A stretch of 64,000 nt of DNA from contig NZ_AP026978.1 of NCBI RefSeq assembly GCF_027924405.1, forward strand, positions 3,720,001-3,784,000. The letters run 5' to 3'. Within the stretch, counting starts at the first letter, position 1. Each line of letters begins with the position of its first letter. The notes beneath the pieces were generated by a model. That model saw only the letters and a program-made list of their open reading frames with translations, did no database searches and was not told the DNA's origin. This document shows positions 1 through 9,240 of the stretch, piece after piece. A program made the position numbers and the translations under genes. The stretch comes from Nocardia sputorum. Lineage in GTDB: Bacteria; Actinomycetota; Actinomycetes; Mycobacteriales; Mycobacteriaceae.

Positions 1-1035
1 GATTTCGGCGGCGCCGCGGGCGCCGACCAGTGCGCCGGCTATTTCGCCCTGGACTCCTCCATCGACACCTCGCTGTCCGCGCTCAACGGCATCCCCGACA
101 TCATCGACCTCTCCCTCGGCGGCATCGGCGCCACCGCGGTCGAGGCCGCGCTCGACGGAGGCGCGCTCCCCCGGGTGCTGGCTCTGCCCGCGGTCATCAA
201 CCCGGAGACGATGAATCTGCTCGGAATAGCCGGGCTGGCAGCCTATCTGGCGCCCGACGCCGAGTCCGATCTGGCGCGGTACGTGCCCGGCAGCCTCAAC
301 CAGGAAACCACCTACCGCGTCCTGCTGTCGCGCGATGCGGCGGCCGCCGCGACCGGCTCGCCGTCGGTCCGTGATTTCCGGATCACCAATGCCGCCGCGC
401 TCGGAGCGTTCCTCGACGCCAACTCCCAGCCGCTGGCGTTGCTGCAAGCCGGATTCGGCTTCTTCGACGGGGGGACCGTGACGGGCAAGGACTTCCCGCT
501 TCCCGGCGATGTCGCCGCTGTACCGGCGCTGCGCGGACTCACCGGCATGTTGTTCGGTCCCGACCGCAAAGCGATCCCGGATCAGCCGAACGGCCCGCTC
601 TACACCTGGCGCAACTACGACGATCCGGCCGCGACGGCCCCAGCCGATCGCAACGGCGCGCCGTTCACCGACGCCGTCCACGAGGTCACCGATATCGCGG
701 ATCTCGCGCGCAGCCTGGCCGCGCAACCGCTGGACTTCACCGAATGGTACTTCCCGATGCGGCTCGCGTTCGACGTCTTCCAGTCCCAAGCGCCCGAACT
801 CGCGCGGCACCGCACCCACCCCGGCGGCATCCTCGCCAATCCGACCATCAACCTCATCGGCGGCGCCGGAGTCGTCGTCGCCACCAGGTGGCGCGGCCAC
901 GGCGAGACTGTGACCGCCCCTGGCTATCACCACATCGACGTGCTCACCGCCGCGGCGAGACAACCCGGCGGGCGGCCGGAGATCGTCTCCACCAATCTGG
1001 CGCGCTTCGCCCTCGACCGGACCGCCCGGCCCTGA
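1..1035 (+). CDS. alpha/beta-hydrolase-like protein, C-terminal part (5' end outside window)
   Basis: The reading frame is open from the first base to a TGA, giving 344 residues of the C-terminal part of a larger protein; the start lies upstream of the window. The visible part is rich in Ala, Pro and Gly and ends with a GYHHIDVLTAAAR segment followed by EIVSTNLARFAL. The His pair in that segment sits where the catalytic His of an alpha/beta hydrolase would be, and the whole resembles long actinobacterial hydrolases of this fold, but the nucleophile elbow is not in the visible part. Function is therefore only suggested. The gene converges on the short-chain dehydrogenase gene on the other strand, about 60 bases downstream. 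Confidence 0.6.
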   Translation, partial: DFGGAAGADQCAGYFALDSSIDTSLSALNGIPDIIDLSLGGIGATAVEAALDGGALPRVLALPAVINPETMNLLGIAGLAAYLAPDAESDLARYVPGSLNQETTYRVLLSRDAAAAATGSPSVRDFRITNAAALGAFLDANSQPLALLQAGFGFFDGGTVTGKDFPLPGDVAAVPALRGLTGMLFGPDRKAIPDQPNGPLYTWRNYDDPAATAPADRNGAPFTDAVHEVTDIADLARSLAAQPLDFTEWYFPMRLAFDVFQSQAPELARHRTHPGGILANPTINLIGGAGVVVATRWRGHGETVTAPGYHHIDVLTAAARQPGGRPEIVSTNLARFALDRTARP

Positions 1036-1093
1036 CCGGAGACGTCCGTCCCCGGTCGGGGACGGCTACTCGCTGAGAGCGAAGGCGTGGCCG

Positions 1094-2032
1094 TCATACC
1101 GCCAGCATCTCGCTCGACACCTGCCACAGCCGGGCGGCGGCTTCGGGGTCGAGCGCGTATTCGGCGACTCCGTTCCGGGCGCTGAGCACGCCGACCTCGG
1201 CTTCGCCGCAGTCCTCGAAGTAGCGACCGCCGACGCCGTCGAGCAACGGCGACGCCGCGACCAGCACCGAGGTCGCCGCACCCTGCTGCGGCGTCTTCCA
1301 CACCATGCCGGTCCCGCCCGCGGCCGCGCGGAGCCGCTCGAGTTCCTCGTCGGACACGTGCCGCTGCAGATTGGTGCGGATACCGCCGGGCATCACCGCG
1401 TTGACGGTGACGCCGTCGCCGGCCCAGCGCCGGGTCGCCTCGACCGCGAACAATACGTTGGCCGTCTTGGACTGGCCGTACGCCGACCACGGATCGTAGG
1501 GCCTGCGCTCGAAGTGGATGTCGTCGAAGACGACCGGTGACCGGTGATGCGCACTGGAACTGACCGATACGACGCGCGCCCCACCGGCCGCGGCCAGCGC
1601 CTCGCGCAAGCCGGTGGTCAGCGCGAAGTGGCCGAGATGGTTGGTGGCGAACTGCATCTCCCAGCCCTGCGGGGTGCGCGTCAGCGGCGATGCCATCACG
1701 CCCGCGTTGTTGATCAGCATGTGCAGCGGCCCGTCCCAATCTCCGGCGAACGCCGCGACGGACGCTCGGTCGGCGAGATCGAGCGCGGCGACCCGCACCC
1801 TCTCGTTCCCGGTCGTCGTGATGATGTCCGCCGCGGTGCGTTCCCCGGCCGCGAGGTCGCGAACGGCGAGGGTCACTTCGGCCCCGGCGGCGGCCAGTGC
1901 CCGGGCGGTCTCGACGCCGATGCCGGAAGCTCCGCCCGTGACGACGGCACGCCGTCCGGTGAGATCGATGCCGGCCAGCACCTCCGCCGCGGTCGACTCC
2001 GCGGTGAACGGGGTGGTGATGCGATCGGACAT
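1094..2032 (-). CDS. short-chain dehydrogenase/reductase (SDR)
   Basis: A 312-residue NAD(P)-dependent oxidoreductase of the extended-length SDR type, similar in layout to retinol dehydrogenase or WW-domain-oxidoreductase-like proteins. The dinucleotide motif TGGASGIG lies near residue 33, NNAGVM follows in mid-protein, and the catalytic YGQSK (Tyr-x3-Lys) is present. The ATG was chosen because AGAAGGGG precedes it by seven bases; longer forms read through the operator region. It is divergent from the TetR gene, and two palindromes lie between the two starts, so the regulator probably represses this gene and itself. The substrate cannot be told from sequence. Confidence 0.88.
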   Translation of the reverse strand: MSDRITTPFTAESTAAEVLAGIDLTGRRAVVTGGASGIGVETARALAAAGAEVTLAVRDLAAGERTAADIITTTGNERVRVAALDLADRASVAAFAGDWDGPLHMLINNAGVMASPLTRTPQGWEMQFATNHLGHFALTTGLREALAAAGGARVVSVSSSAHHRSPVVFDDIHFERRPYDPWSAYGQSKTANVLFAVEATRRWAGDGVTVNAVMPGGIRTNLQRHVSDEELERLRAAAGGTGMVWKTPQQGAATSVLVAASPLLDGVGGRYFEDCGEAEVGVLSARNGVAEYALDPEAAARLWQVSSEMLAV

Positions 2033-2059
2033 GACATGTCCCCTTCTCGGTAGACTAGA

Positions 2060-2103
2060 ACCGGAGGATGCTCCGGTACCAGTGATAACCGGAGGACCCT
2101 CCG
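2060..2103. promoter_or_regulatory. two tandem palindromes, probable TetR operators
   Basis: The divergent promoter region between the SDR and tetR genes holds ACCGGAG-N4-CTCCGGT (2060-2077) and CGGAGG-N2-CCTCCG (2090-2103). Both contain ACCGGAGGA (2060-2068 and 2088-2096), so their centres lie 28 bp apart, close to two and a half to three helix turns. Paired sites of this kind between a TetR gene and a divergent target usually bind the TetR product. The assignment to this TetR protein is inference. Confidence 0.65.
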
Positions 2104-2124
2104 CTTTGTTCCCGGGAGGATTCG

Positions 2125-2691
2125 ATGACCAACGCACGCCCGCTGCGCGCCGATGCCCGCCGCAACCGAGACCGGCTGCTCGAGGTCGCTGTGCGCGCGT
2201 TCTCGCAGGACGGATCGGACGTCACACTCGATGCCATCGCCAAGGAAGCGGGCGTCGGCATCGGGACGCTCTACCGCCACTTCCCCACCCGCGAGGCGCT
2301 CATCGACGCCGCCTACCGCAGCGAACTCACCCGGCTGTGCGACTCCGCCGACGACCTCCTGGCCGTCCAGCCGCCGGATCGCGCGTTGCGCACGTGGATG
2401 GACCGTTTCGTCGACTACACGACCACCAAACGCGGCATGGGCGACGCCCTGCGCGCACTGATCGCCTCCGGCGGCAACCCGTTCTCCGAAAGTCGCGATC
2501 GTCTGACCACCGCCGTCACCACGCTGCTCCGAGCGGGAGCCGAGGCAGGCACGCTGCGGTCGGACGTCGCACCCGACGACGTACTCGTCGGTCTCAGCGG
2601 AATCTCGCTCGCCACCGAGAGCCCGGAACGCCGGGGCCAGGCCGGCCGCCTGCTCGACCTGTTCGTGGACGGATTGCGACCCCGCCCCTGA
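2125..2691 (+). CDS. TetR/AcrR family transcriptional regulator
   Basis: A 188-residue TetR-type repressor. The N-terminal helix-turn-helix covers about residues 12-58: a recognition region GVGIGTLYRHFPTREALIDAAY preceded by VTLDAIAKEAG. The remaining helices form the ligand-binding and dimer domain, which diverges as is normal for the family. The start ATG is preceded by CGGGAGGA. The gene is divergent from the SDR gene with a pair of palindromes between them. It is probably autoregulated and controls the dehydrogenase; the inducer is unknown. Confidence 0.9.
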   Translation: MTNARPLRADARRNRDRLLEVAVRAFSQDGSDVTLDAIAKEAGVGIGTLYRHFPTREALIDAAYRSELTRLCDSADDLLAVQPPDRALRTWMDRFVDYTTTKRGMGDALRALIASGGNPFSESRDRLTTAVTTLLRAGAEAGTLRSDVAPDDVLVGLSGISLATESPERRGQAGRLLDLFVDGLRPRP

Positions 2692-2915
2692 GTTCCGCTC
2701 GGCATCCGCGAGCAGGCGGCCGAGAAGATCCGGCCGATCGCGCATTTCGATCTGGCTGACCGTAATACTGGGCGTGCCGGTGCGGGCGTGGTTTCCTTCG
2801 AGCCGATCGTCAGGTTCGAGCGAAGGGCCCTGGTATGTTCGCCGATCACCCGGCCGCTCCGAGGATTTGTCCTCCGCGCGCCATCGGGGAACGAACGCGC
2901 GGCTTCGATTACTCT

Positions 2916-2946
2916 TTGACGGCTCGCACGCCCGGGCGACTATGCG
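2916..2946 (+). promoter_or_regulatory. possible promoter of the osmoprotectant importer operon
   Basis: In the gap before the importer operon, TTGACG (2916-2921) and TATGCG (2941-2946) stand 19 bp apart, somewhat longer than the optimum 17. Nothing else promoter-like was seen in the last 150 bases before the first permease gene. Weak evidence. Confidence 0.3.
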
Positions 2947-2988
2947 CGGACAGGCACCGACAGGTCTTCGGCTGACGAGGGGAATCCC

Positions 2989-3633
2989 GTGAATTTATGG
3001 AGCTACGTCCGCGGGCGGGGAGAGATTCTGGCGTTTCTCACCTATCAGCATGCCTCGCTGGCATTCCAGACAGTTCTGGTCGGGACCGTCGTCGCCGTGC
3101 TCATCGCGGTGGCGGTTTATCGGCTGCCCCTGGTGTCGGCGCTCTCCCTGACCTCCAGCCGCGTCGCGCTGACGATTCCTTCGCTGGCACTGCTGGCGAT
3201 CCTGCTGGTCCCGTTCGGCCTCGGCGTGACCCCGTCGTTCGTGATGCTGGCGTTTTTCGCGGCGCTGCCGGTGATCGGTAACGCGATTGTCGGTTTGCGG
3301 TCGGTGCCCGCCGCGGTGGTCGAATCCGCGCGCGGCATCGGCTTTTCGCGATGGCGCATTCTGCTGACCGTCGAATTGCCGATCGCCTGGCCGGTGATCC
3401 TCACCGGCATCCGGGTGTCCACCCAGATGATCGTGGGCGTCGCCGCCATCGTCGCCTATGTCCTCGGGCCGGGATTGGGGTCGCTGATCTTCAACGGGCT
3501 TTCCCGTCTGGGTGGAGCGAACGCCTTGGAGATGGCTCTGACCGGCACCATCCTCATCGTCATCATCGCGCTGGTGTTCGACGCGCTGCTCGTCCTGCTC
3601 GGACGCCTCACGATCGCAAAGGGACTGTCATGA
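2989..3633 (+). CDS. glycine betaine/osmoprotectant ABC transporter permease (first)
   Basis: A 214-residue inner-membrane permease of the OpuC/ProW type. Five to six hydrophobic segments are visible, and the coupling-helix region GNAIVGLRSVPAAVVESARGIGFS matches the conserved family motif that contacts the ATPase. GTG start preceded by GACGAGGGGAAT. It is the first gene of a four-gene operon (permease, ATPase, permease, binding protein) with every later junction overlapping by four bases (ATGA). Together they would import compatible solutes such as glycine betaine, proline betaine, choline or carnitine. The exact substrate is not shown by the sequence. Confidence 0.9.
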   Translation: MNLWSYVRGRGEILAFLTYQHASLAFQTVLVGTVVAVLIAVAVYRLPLVSALSLTSSRVALTIPSLALLAILLVPFGLGVTPSFVMLAFFAALPVIGNAIVGLRSVPAAVVESARGIGFSRWRILLTVELPIAWPVILTGIRVSTQMIVGVAAIVAYVLGPGLGSLIFNGLSRLGGANALEMALTGTILIVIIALVFDALLVLLGRLTIAKGLS

Positions 3634-4913
3634 CCGATGATGTGAGCAGTCAGCCCGCTTCCGCGCCGGCGGAGCGCAACGTCACCGGCGCCTCCATCAG
3701 GCTGGATTCGGTCGTCAAGCGCTACAAGGGCCAGGACAGACCGGCGGTGCGACGCCTCGACCTCGAGATCGAGGCGGGCGACATCGTCGCGTTCGTCGGC
3801 CCGTCCGGGTGCGGCAAGACGACCACACTGAAGATGATCAACCGCCTGATCGAGCCGACCGAGGGCCGGATCTTCATCGGAGGTCGCGACGTCACCAGGG
3901 AGGACCCCGACAAGCTGCGGCAGTCGATCGGGTACGTCATCCAGTCCGGCGGTCTGTTCCCGCATTGGACGGTCGCCAAGAACGTCGGCGCCATCCCGCG
4001 GGTGCTCGGGTGGGACAAGAAGCGGATCGCCGAACGCACCGAGTACCTGCTCGATCTCGTCGGGCTCGACCCGGGCACCTTCGCCGACCGGCTGCCGAAG
4101 GACATGTCCGGCGGCCAGCAGCAGCGCGTCGGCGTGGCGCGGGCGCTCGCGGCGGACCCGCCGGTCCTGCTCATGGACGAGCCGTTCGGCGCGGTCGACC
4201 CGATCACCCGGGTCCGCCTGCAGGACAGCCTGATCGCGATCCAGCAGGAACTCGGCAAGACCATCGTGATCGTCACACACGACTTCGAGGAGGCCACCAA
4301 GCTCGGCGACAAGGTGCTCATCCTGTCCGAAGGAGGTCACGTCGAGCAGTACGCGAGCCCGGAGGAAATCCTCACCGACCCCGCCACGCCGTTCGTGGAG
4401 GAGTTCGTCGGGTCCGGCGCGAAGCTGGCGTATCTGACCGTGTCGCGGGTACGTGACGTCGCCTACGACGAGGTGATCACCGCCCGGGTCGGTGAGCCGG
4501 CGCGGGAGGTGATCGACCGTGCGAAGGCCGCCGGGCACACCTGGGTCGTCGTCGTCGACCAGGCCGGACGGCCGCGGTCGTGGCCCTCGCTGACCGAGGT
4601 GGCGACCAAACCGGAGGTCTCCGACTACCTCGATCGCCGGTTGCCCGTCGTGGCGCGCTCCTCGACCCTCAACGACGCGCTCGACGCCATGCTCGCCACC
4701 AGCCAGGGCGCGGCGCTCGTCACCGACGGCCGCGGCGCGGTGCTCGGCTCGCTGAGCATCGGCACGGTCACCGACGTCATCCGGAACAAGCTCGCCGAGG
4801 GGCGCGCCGACGAAGCGGAGCTCTCCTACACGACCTATGTCGAGGGCAGCGACCCGGCGCCGACCCCGGTGGTCGCCGCCGACGAGGAACCCGGATCGGC
4901 CGAGCCGTCATGA
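3630..4913 (+). CDS. proV: osmoprotectant ABC transporter ATP-binding protein with CBS domains
   Basis: A 427-residue ATPase of the QAT family. Walker A GPSGCGKT is at about residues 57-64, the signature SGGQQQR at 160-166, and Walker B LLMDEP at about 180-185 followed by the switch His in IVTHD. The region after about residue 265 carries two CBS-type repeats (second ending ...GSLSIGTVTDVI), as in OpuCA/OpuAA, where they sense ionic strength or cyclic nucleotides. The ATG overlaps the TGA of the first permease, so translation is coupled. An acidic Pro-rich tail of about 30 residues follows the CBS region. Long upstream extensions of the frame were rejected because they overlap the permease. 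Confidence 0.93.
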   Translation: MTDDVSSQPASAPAERNVTGASIRLDSVVKRYKGQDRPAVRRLDLEIEAGDIVAFVGPSGCGKTTTLKMINRLIEPTEGRIFIGGRDVTREDPDKLRQSIGYVIQSGGLFPHWTVAKNVGAIPRVLGWDKKRIAERTEYLLDLVGLDPGTFADRLPKDMSGGQQQRVGVARALAADPPVLLMDEPFGAVDPITRVRLQDSLIAIQQELGKTIVIVTHDFEEATKLGDKVLILSEGGHVEQYASPEEILTDPATPFVEEFVGSGAKLAYLTVSRVRDVAYDEVITARVGEPAREVIDRAKAAGHTWVVVVDQAGRPRSWPSLTEVATKPEVSDYLDRRLPVVARSSTLNDALDAMLATSQGAALVTDGRGAVLGSLSIGTVTDVIRNKLAEGRADEAELSYTTYVEGSDPAPTPVVAADEEPGSAEPS

Positions 4914-5647
4914 GCCGCCTGCGCCGCGTTCCGCTCGACGTGTGGTTCGAGCCGATCATCATCCTCGTCATCGGCGCCGGATACGTCCTCTGGTACCGGT
5001 CGACGACGTTCACGGCCACGGAGAAGGCGTCCCTCGGATGGGACAACCTGCAGACCACGATCCTCCGGCACATCGAGCTCACCGTGGTGGCCACCGTGAT
5101 CGTGGTCGTCGTGGCGATACCGCTGGGCATCGCCCTGACCCGCCCGGCGTTGCGACGACTCGAACCGATCGCCGTCAACATCGCCAATGTCGGCCAGGCC
5201 GCGCCCGCGGTCGGCCTGCTCGTCTTGTTCACCTTCTGGCTGGGAACCGGATTCCGTACGGCGATCGTCGGTCTCGTCGTGTACGCGGTGCTGCCGATCC
5301 TGCAGAACACGATCGTCGGGCTGCGGCAGGTCGATCAGCGCACCATCGAGGCGTCGCGCGGCATCGGCTATTCGGCCGCGCGGACGCTGGCGCAGGTCGA
5401 ACTGCCGCTCGCGGTGCCGGTGATCCTCAACGGTGTGCGCACCGCGCTGGTGATCCTGGTCGGCACCGCGACGCTGAGCACGTTCATCGGGGCGACCAGC
5501 CTCGGCACCCTGATCACGACCGGCGTCACCCTCTTCCTCCCCAAACTGCTCGTCTCCGGCGCGATCCTGGTCGGCCTCCTGGCGTTGCTCATCGACTGGC
5601 TCGGCAGACTGGTCGAACTGGCCGCGACCCCGCGAGGTCTCTCATGA
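4910..5647 (+). CDS. glycine betaine/osmoprotectant ABC transporter permease (second)
   Basis: A 245-residue permease, paralogous to the first permease of the operon but with a longer N-terminus that adds one membrane segment (IIILVIGAGYVLWY). The EAA-like motif is QNTIVGLRQVDQRTIEASRGIGYS. The start ATG overlaps the stop of the ATPase gene and its stop overlaps the next ATG. It should pair with the other permease to form the heterodimeric channel of the importer. Confidence 0.92.
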   Translation: MSRLRRVPLDVWFEPIIILVIGAGYVLWYRSTTFTATEKASLGWDNLQTTILRHIELTVVATVIVVVVAIPLGIALTRPALRRLEPIAVNIANVGQAAPAVGLLVLFTFWLGTGFRTAIVGLVVYAVLPILQNTIVGLRQVDQRTIEASRGIGYSAARTLAQVELPLAVPVILNGVRTALVILVGTATLSTFIGATSLGTLITTGVTLFLPKLLVSGAILVGLLALLIDWLGRLVELAATPRGLS

Positions 5648-6630
5648 GATCGCCCCGAGCCCGCTCGGCCACGCTGGTTTCCGCCCTCGTCCTCGCCGCG
5701 GCGATGCTCGCCGGTTGCGGTCTGGTGAGCTCGTCCGGAACCTTCCACGACGCGCGCCTGCCGGATCGGGCGCGGCCGCTGGACGGCGCGAAGCTGACCG
5801 TCACCTCGAAGAGCTTCACCGAGGGCGTACTACTGGGCAAGATCACCGCGACCTACCTGGCCGCGGCAGGCGCGAACATCACCGACCTGACCGGGGCGCC
5901 GGGGTCGGCGTCGTCGCGGCAAGCTCAGCTCAACGGCGACGCCGATGTGCTCTGGGAGTACACCGGCACCGGCTGGGTCAACTATCACAACCAGACCGAG
6001 ACCATCTCCGACCCGCACGAACTCTGGCAGCGCGTCCACGACATCGAGAAGCGCGACCACGACTTGGAATGGCTGCCGCCGGCCAACTTCAACGACACCT
6101 ACGCGTTCGGCGCGTCCACACCGACCGCCGAACGCCTGGGAGTTCGGTCGCTGTCGGACGTCGCGGCGCTCCCGGTTCCCGACCGGACCTTCTGCGTCGA
6201 CGACGAATTCTTCAGCCGCTCGGACGGTTTCATTCCGATGCTGCAGAAGTACGGGATTCCCTACAACGATCCGAACGGCGTTCCGTCCGGCAACGTCACG
6301 CGGATGGACGCCGGAGTCGTCTACACGGCCACGGCCAAGAGCGCCCCGTGCAATTTCGGCATGATCTACACCACCGACGGCCGGGTCAAGAACCTCGACC
6401 TGGTCGTCCTCGACGACGACGAGAAGTTCTTCCTGCCCTACAGCGGCACGGCGGTCGTGCGAGCGACTGTCCTGGATCGCTACCCGCAGTTGCGTACCCT
6501 GCTCGGCACGATCTCCGAGCGCCTCACCGACGAGTTGATGCAGGACCTCAACGGTCGCGTCGACATCGACGGCGAGGATCCCGCAGACGTCGCCTATGAC
6601 TGGCTGAAGGGTCAGAACCTGATCGAATAG
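5644..6630 (+). CDS. proX: osmoprotectant-binding lipoprotein
   Basis: A 328-residue extracellular substrate-binding protein of the OpuAC/ProX family. A signal peptide ends in the lipobox LAGC (Cys near residue 24), so it is anchored to the outer face of the membrane. The mature part begins with KLTVTSKSFTEGVLLGKI, the classic start of this family, and contains GDADVLWEYTGTGW, whose aromatic residues belong to the quaternary-amine pocket. It is the last gene of the importer operon; no clear U-tract terminator follows, only GC-rich short hairpins. Confidence 0.93.
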   Translation: MRSPRARSATLVSALVLAAAMLAGCGLVSSSGTFHDARLPDRARPLDGAKLTVTSKSFTEGVLLGKITATYLAAAGANITDLTGAPGSASSRQAQLNGDADVLWEYTGTGWVNYHNQTETISDPHELWQRVHDIEKRDHDLEWLPPANFNDTYAFGASTPTAERLGVRSLSDVAALPVPDRTFCVDDEFFSRSDGFIPMLQKYGIPYNDPNGVPSGNVTRMDAGVVYTATAKSAPCNFGMIYTTDGRVKNLDLVVLDDDEKFFLPYSGTAVVRATVLDRYPQLRTLLGTISERLTDELMQDLNGRVDIDGEDPADVAYDWLKGQNLIE

Positions 6631-6714
6631 GCCGGATCGGAGGCCGAGAGGGCGACCGCCCGAACGGCCGCGTGGAGGCGCACGCCTCTTTCCACTCTCA
6701 ATCTATAGCGCACC

Positions 6715-6738
6715 CCCGGGCTTGCGGCAAGACCCGGG
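6715..6738. promoter_or_regulatory. rifamycin-associated element (RAE)
   Basis: The sequence CTTGCGGCAAG (6721-6731) is a perfect 5-bp inverted repeat around one central base, flanked by GGG and ACCC and then by a second CCC/GGG shell. It closely matches the 19-bp RAE known from actinobacterial rifamycin-resistance genes (core GGGGCTTGCGGCAAGCCCC). It lies 108 bases before the helR start, just downstream of a TATAG-containing stretch that may be the -10 region. By analogy it makes the gene inducible by rifamycins. Confidence 0.85.
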
Positions 6739-6845
6739 TGATACCGCAGAATCGCTGGCTGCGGCGTTGCTGCTCGACGCGCTCAGGCGACAAACAGTAT
6801 TCGCGTGACCCACGCGGGACCGTCGAGCCGGGAGAAGGAGGGGCT

Positions 6846-9155
6846 GTGTCCACTCAGGGGTACGAGGACGAATTGCGGTCCGAGCGGAGTCACGTGACCG
6901 GGCTCTACACGCGGCTCGACGCCGAGCGCACGCGGGTGCGGGCCCGCTACGCCGCGGCGTTGCGCGGGAACGGCGGGTCGCCGATGGAACGGGATGCCGA
7001 GGTGCGCGCACTGGCCAAGGAGGCGAAGCGGCTGGACGTGGCGGACAGCGGACTGTGCTTCGGCCGGTTGGACACCCTTACGGGCGAGCATTCCTACATC
7101 GGCCGGATCGGCATCTTCGACGAGGACGACGAGTACGAACCGCTGTTGCTCGATTGGCGTGCGCCCGCGGCGCGCGCGTTCTACGTCGCCACCGCCGCCA
7201 GTCCGGAGAACATGCGCAGGCGCCGCCAGTTCCACACCCGCGGACGGCACATCGTCGATTTCACCGACGAGGTCCTCGGCCGTCCCGGCGGAGGCGAGCG
7301 CGGCGACGCGGCGCTGCTCGCGGCGGTCGACGCCCCGCGCGGCGCGGGGATGCGCGACATCGTGGCCACGATCCAGGCCGAACAGGACGAGATCATCCGG
7401 CTCGAGCACCCCGGAGTGGTGGTGATCGAGGGCGGACCGGGTACCGGGAAGACCGTGGTGGCACTGCACCGCGTCGCGTACCTGCTCTACACGCAGCGGG
7501 AGCAAATGGAACGCAACGGTGTGCTCGTGATCGGCCCCAATCCGGCGTTCCTCGACCACATCGGCCGTGTTCTCCCGTCGCTGGGTGAGACGAACGTCGT
7601 GTTCATGACCACCGGCGACCTGGTGCCCGGTCTGCACGTCACCGCGGAGGACAACCCGGACGCCGCCCGGCTCAAGGGTTCTCGGAAGATCCTGGACGTG
7701 CTCGCGGCAGCGGTCGCCGATCGGCAGCGGCTGCCCGAGCACCCGCTGCCGATCGAGCTGACGGACGTCACGGTCCGCATCGACGCGGAGACCGCCGAAT
7801 GGGCCAGGGACGAGGCGCGCGCGAGCGGCCTGCCGCACAACGAAGCCCGCGCGGTGTTCGCTGAGATCGTCACGTGGGTGCTCACCGAACGGGCGATCGC
7901 CCGGATCGGCCGGGGCTGGCTGACCCGGGAGGACCGCGGGGCGTGGGAGAACGTGCGGTCGGACCTGATCGCGGAACTCGCGGACAACGACCAGTTCACC
8001 GCGGCGCTCGACGAACTGTGGCCGATCCTGACACCGGAAGAACTCCTGGCGGAGCTCTACGTGTCCCCGGAGCGGTTGGCGGCGGCAGGCGCCGACCGGG
8101 CGCTGTGGCGCGCCGTCGGTGATGCCTGGACGGTGTCGGACGTGCCGCTGCTCGACGAATTGGTCGACCTGCTCGGCCGCGAGAAGCCGGACGACGGCGC
8201 CGCCGTGCGGGAACAGACGGCCCAGGCCGAGTACGCGGCGGGCGTGCTGGACATCCTGGTCAGCCGCGAGGACATGATGGACGACGAGGACCACCTGTTC
8301 GCCTACGACCTGCTCTACGCGGAGGATCTGGCGGATCGCTTCCTGGAGCGCGACACCCGTGAACTCGCCGAACGTGCCGCGGCGGACCGGGATTGGACCT
8401 ACCGGCACGTGGTGGTCGACGAGGCGCAGGAATTGTCCGAGATGGATTGGCGCGTGCTGATGCGCCGCTGCCCCGGGCGATCGTTCACGGTCGTCGGCGA
8501 TCTCGCGCAACGCCGGTCGGTCGCCGGAGCGACGTCGTGGGACGCGATGCTCGAGCCGTACGTGCCCGGCCGGTGGGTCTACCGGTCGCTGTCGGTGAAC
8601 TACCGCACCCCGGCGGAGATCATGACCGTCGCCGCCGCGCTGCTGGCCGAGTTCGCGCCGGGCGCGCAGCCACCGGAATCGGTGCGCGCATGCGGTGTCC
8701 AGCCATGGTCGAGGCGGGTCGCCGAGCACGAGCTGTCCACCGCGATCGAAGAATTCGTCCGCGACGAAGCCGGTCGCGAAGGCACCAGCGTCGTGATCGG
8801 TCCGCCGGAGGTGCCGGGCACGGTGGCGGCGTCGGAGACGAAGGGCCTGGAGTACGACGCCGTCCTGGTCGTGGCGCCGGAACGGATCCTCGCGGGCGGA
8901 CCACGCGGCGCGGCCGAGCTCTACGTCGCGCTCACCCGCGCCACCCAACGCCTCGGCGTCCTGCACCAGGGCCCGCTGCCGCAGGTCCTGACCGGACTCA
9001 CCGAAATCGAGGCACCCGCCCGGGCGAAACTCGCGAGCGGATGCGACGAACAGCTCCCCCGGCGGCTTGCACGGCCGACGGTCGATCGGCCGGAAGAGGC
9101 GGTCGGGACCAACGACTGCCACTCGTCATCGACGGAGGTCCGCACACACCTCTGA
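6846..9155 (+). CDS. helR: HelR/HelD-type RNA polymerase-rescuing ATPase
   Basis: A 769-residue superfamily I helicase-like ATPase. Walker A GGPGTGKT is at residues 196-203, Walker B with DEAQ in the middle (VVVDEAQELSEMDW), motif IV-like SVNYRTPAEIM, and the C-terminal motifs ETKGLEYDAVLVV and LYVALTRA. The first 180 residues form the charged N-terminal arm and the FGRLD...YIGRIG segment typical of HelD proteins. HelR proteins displace rifamycin from RNA polymerase or recycle stalled polymerase. GTG start behind GGGAGAAGGAGGGG. The RAE 108 bases upstream separates it from ordinary housekeeping HelD and supports the HelR name. It appears to be a single-gene transcript. Confidence 0.88.
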   Translation: MSTQGYEDELRSERSHVTGLYTRLDAERTRVRARYAAALRGNGGSPMERDAEVRALAKEAKRLDVADSGLCFGRLDTLTGEHSYIGRIGIFDEDDEYEPLLLDWRAPAARAFYVATAASPENMRRRRQFHTRGRHIVDFTDEVLGRPGGGERGDAALLAAVDAPRGAGMRDIVATIQAEQDEIIRLEHPGVVVIEGGPGTGKTVVALHRVAYLLYTQREQMERNGVLVIGPNPAFLDHIGRVLPSLGETNVVFMTTGDLVPGLHVTAEDNPDAARLKGSRKILDVLAAAVADRQRLPEHPLPIELTDVTVRIDAETAEWARDEARASGLPHNEARAVFAEIVTWVLTERAIARIGRGWLTREDRGAWENVRSDLIAELADNDQFTAALDELWPILTPEELLAELYVSPERLAAAGADRALWRAVGDAWTVSDVPLLDELVDLLGREKPDDGAAVREQTAQAEYAAGVLDILVSREDMMDDEDHLFAYDLLYAEDLADRFLERDTRELAERAAADRDWTYRHVVVDEAQELSEMDWRVLMRRCPGRSFTVVGDLAQRRSVAGATSWDAMLEPYVPGRWVYRSLSVNYRTPAEIMTVAAALLAEFAPGAQPPESVRACGVQPWSRRVAEHELSTAIEEFVRDEAGREGTSVVIGPPEVPGTVAASETKGLEYDAVLVVAPERILAGGPRGAAELYVALTRATQRLGVLHQGPLPQVLTGLTEIEAPARAKLASGCDEQLPRRLARPTVDRPEEAVGTNDCHSSSTEVRTHL

Positions 9156-9240
9156 GCGACTCGAACTGCCCGCGACCGCAATGCGGCTAGCGGCTGTGCG
9201 ACACCGGCGAGATGACCGCCCGGCGAAGATTCACGGCTTC

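Noticed and set aside
1544..2759. Long plus-strand frames over the SDR gene and tetR
   Set aside because: They are shadows: the SDR and TetR frames carry intact family motifs and the divergent promoter lies inside these frames.
6783..9122. 779-codon antisense frame opposite helR
   Set aside because: Long antisense frames are common opposite GC-rich genes; no motif is present, and helR has complete helicase motifs.
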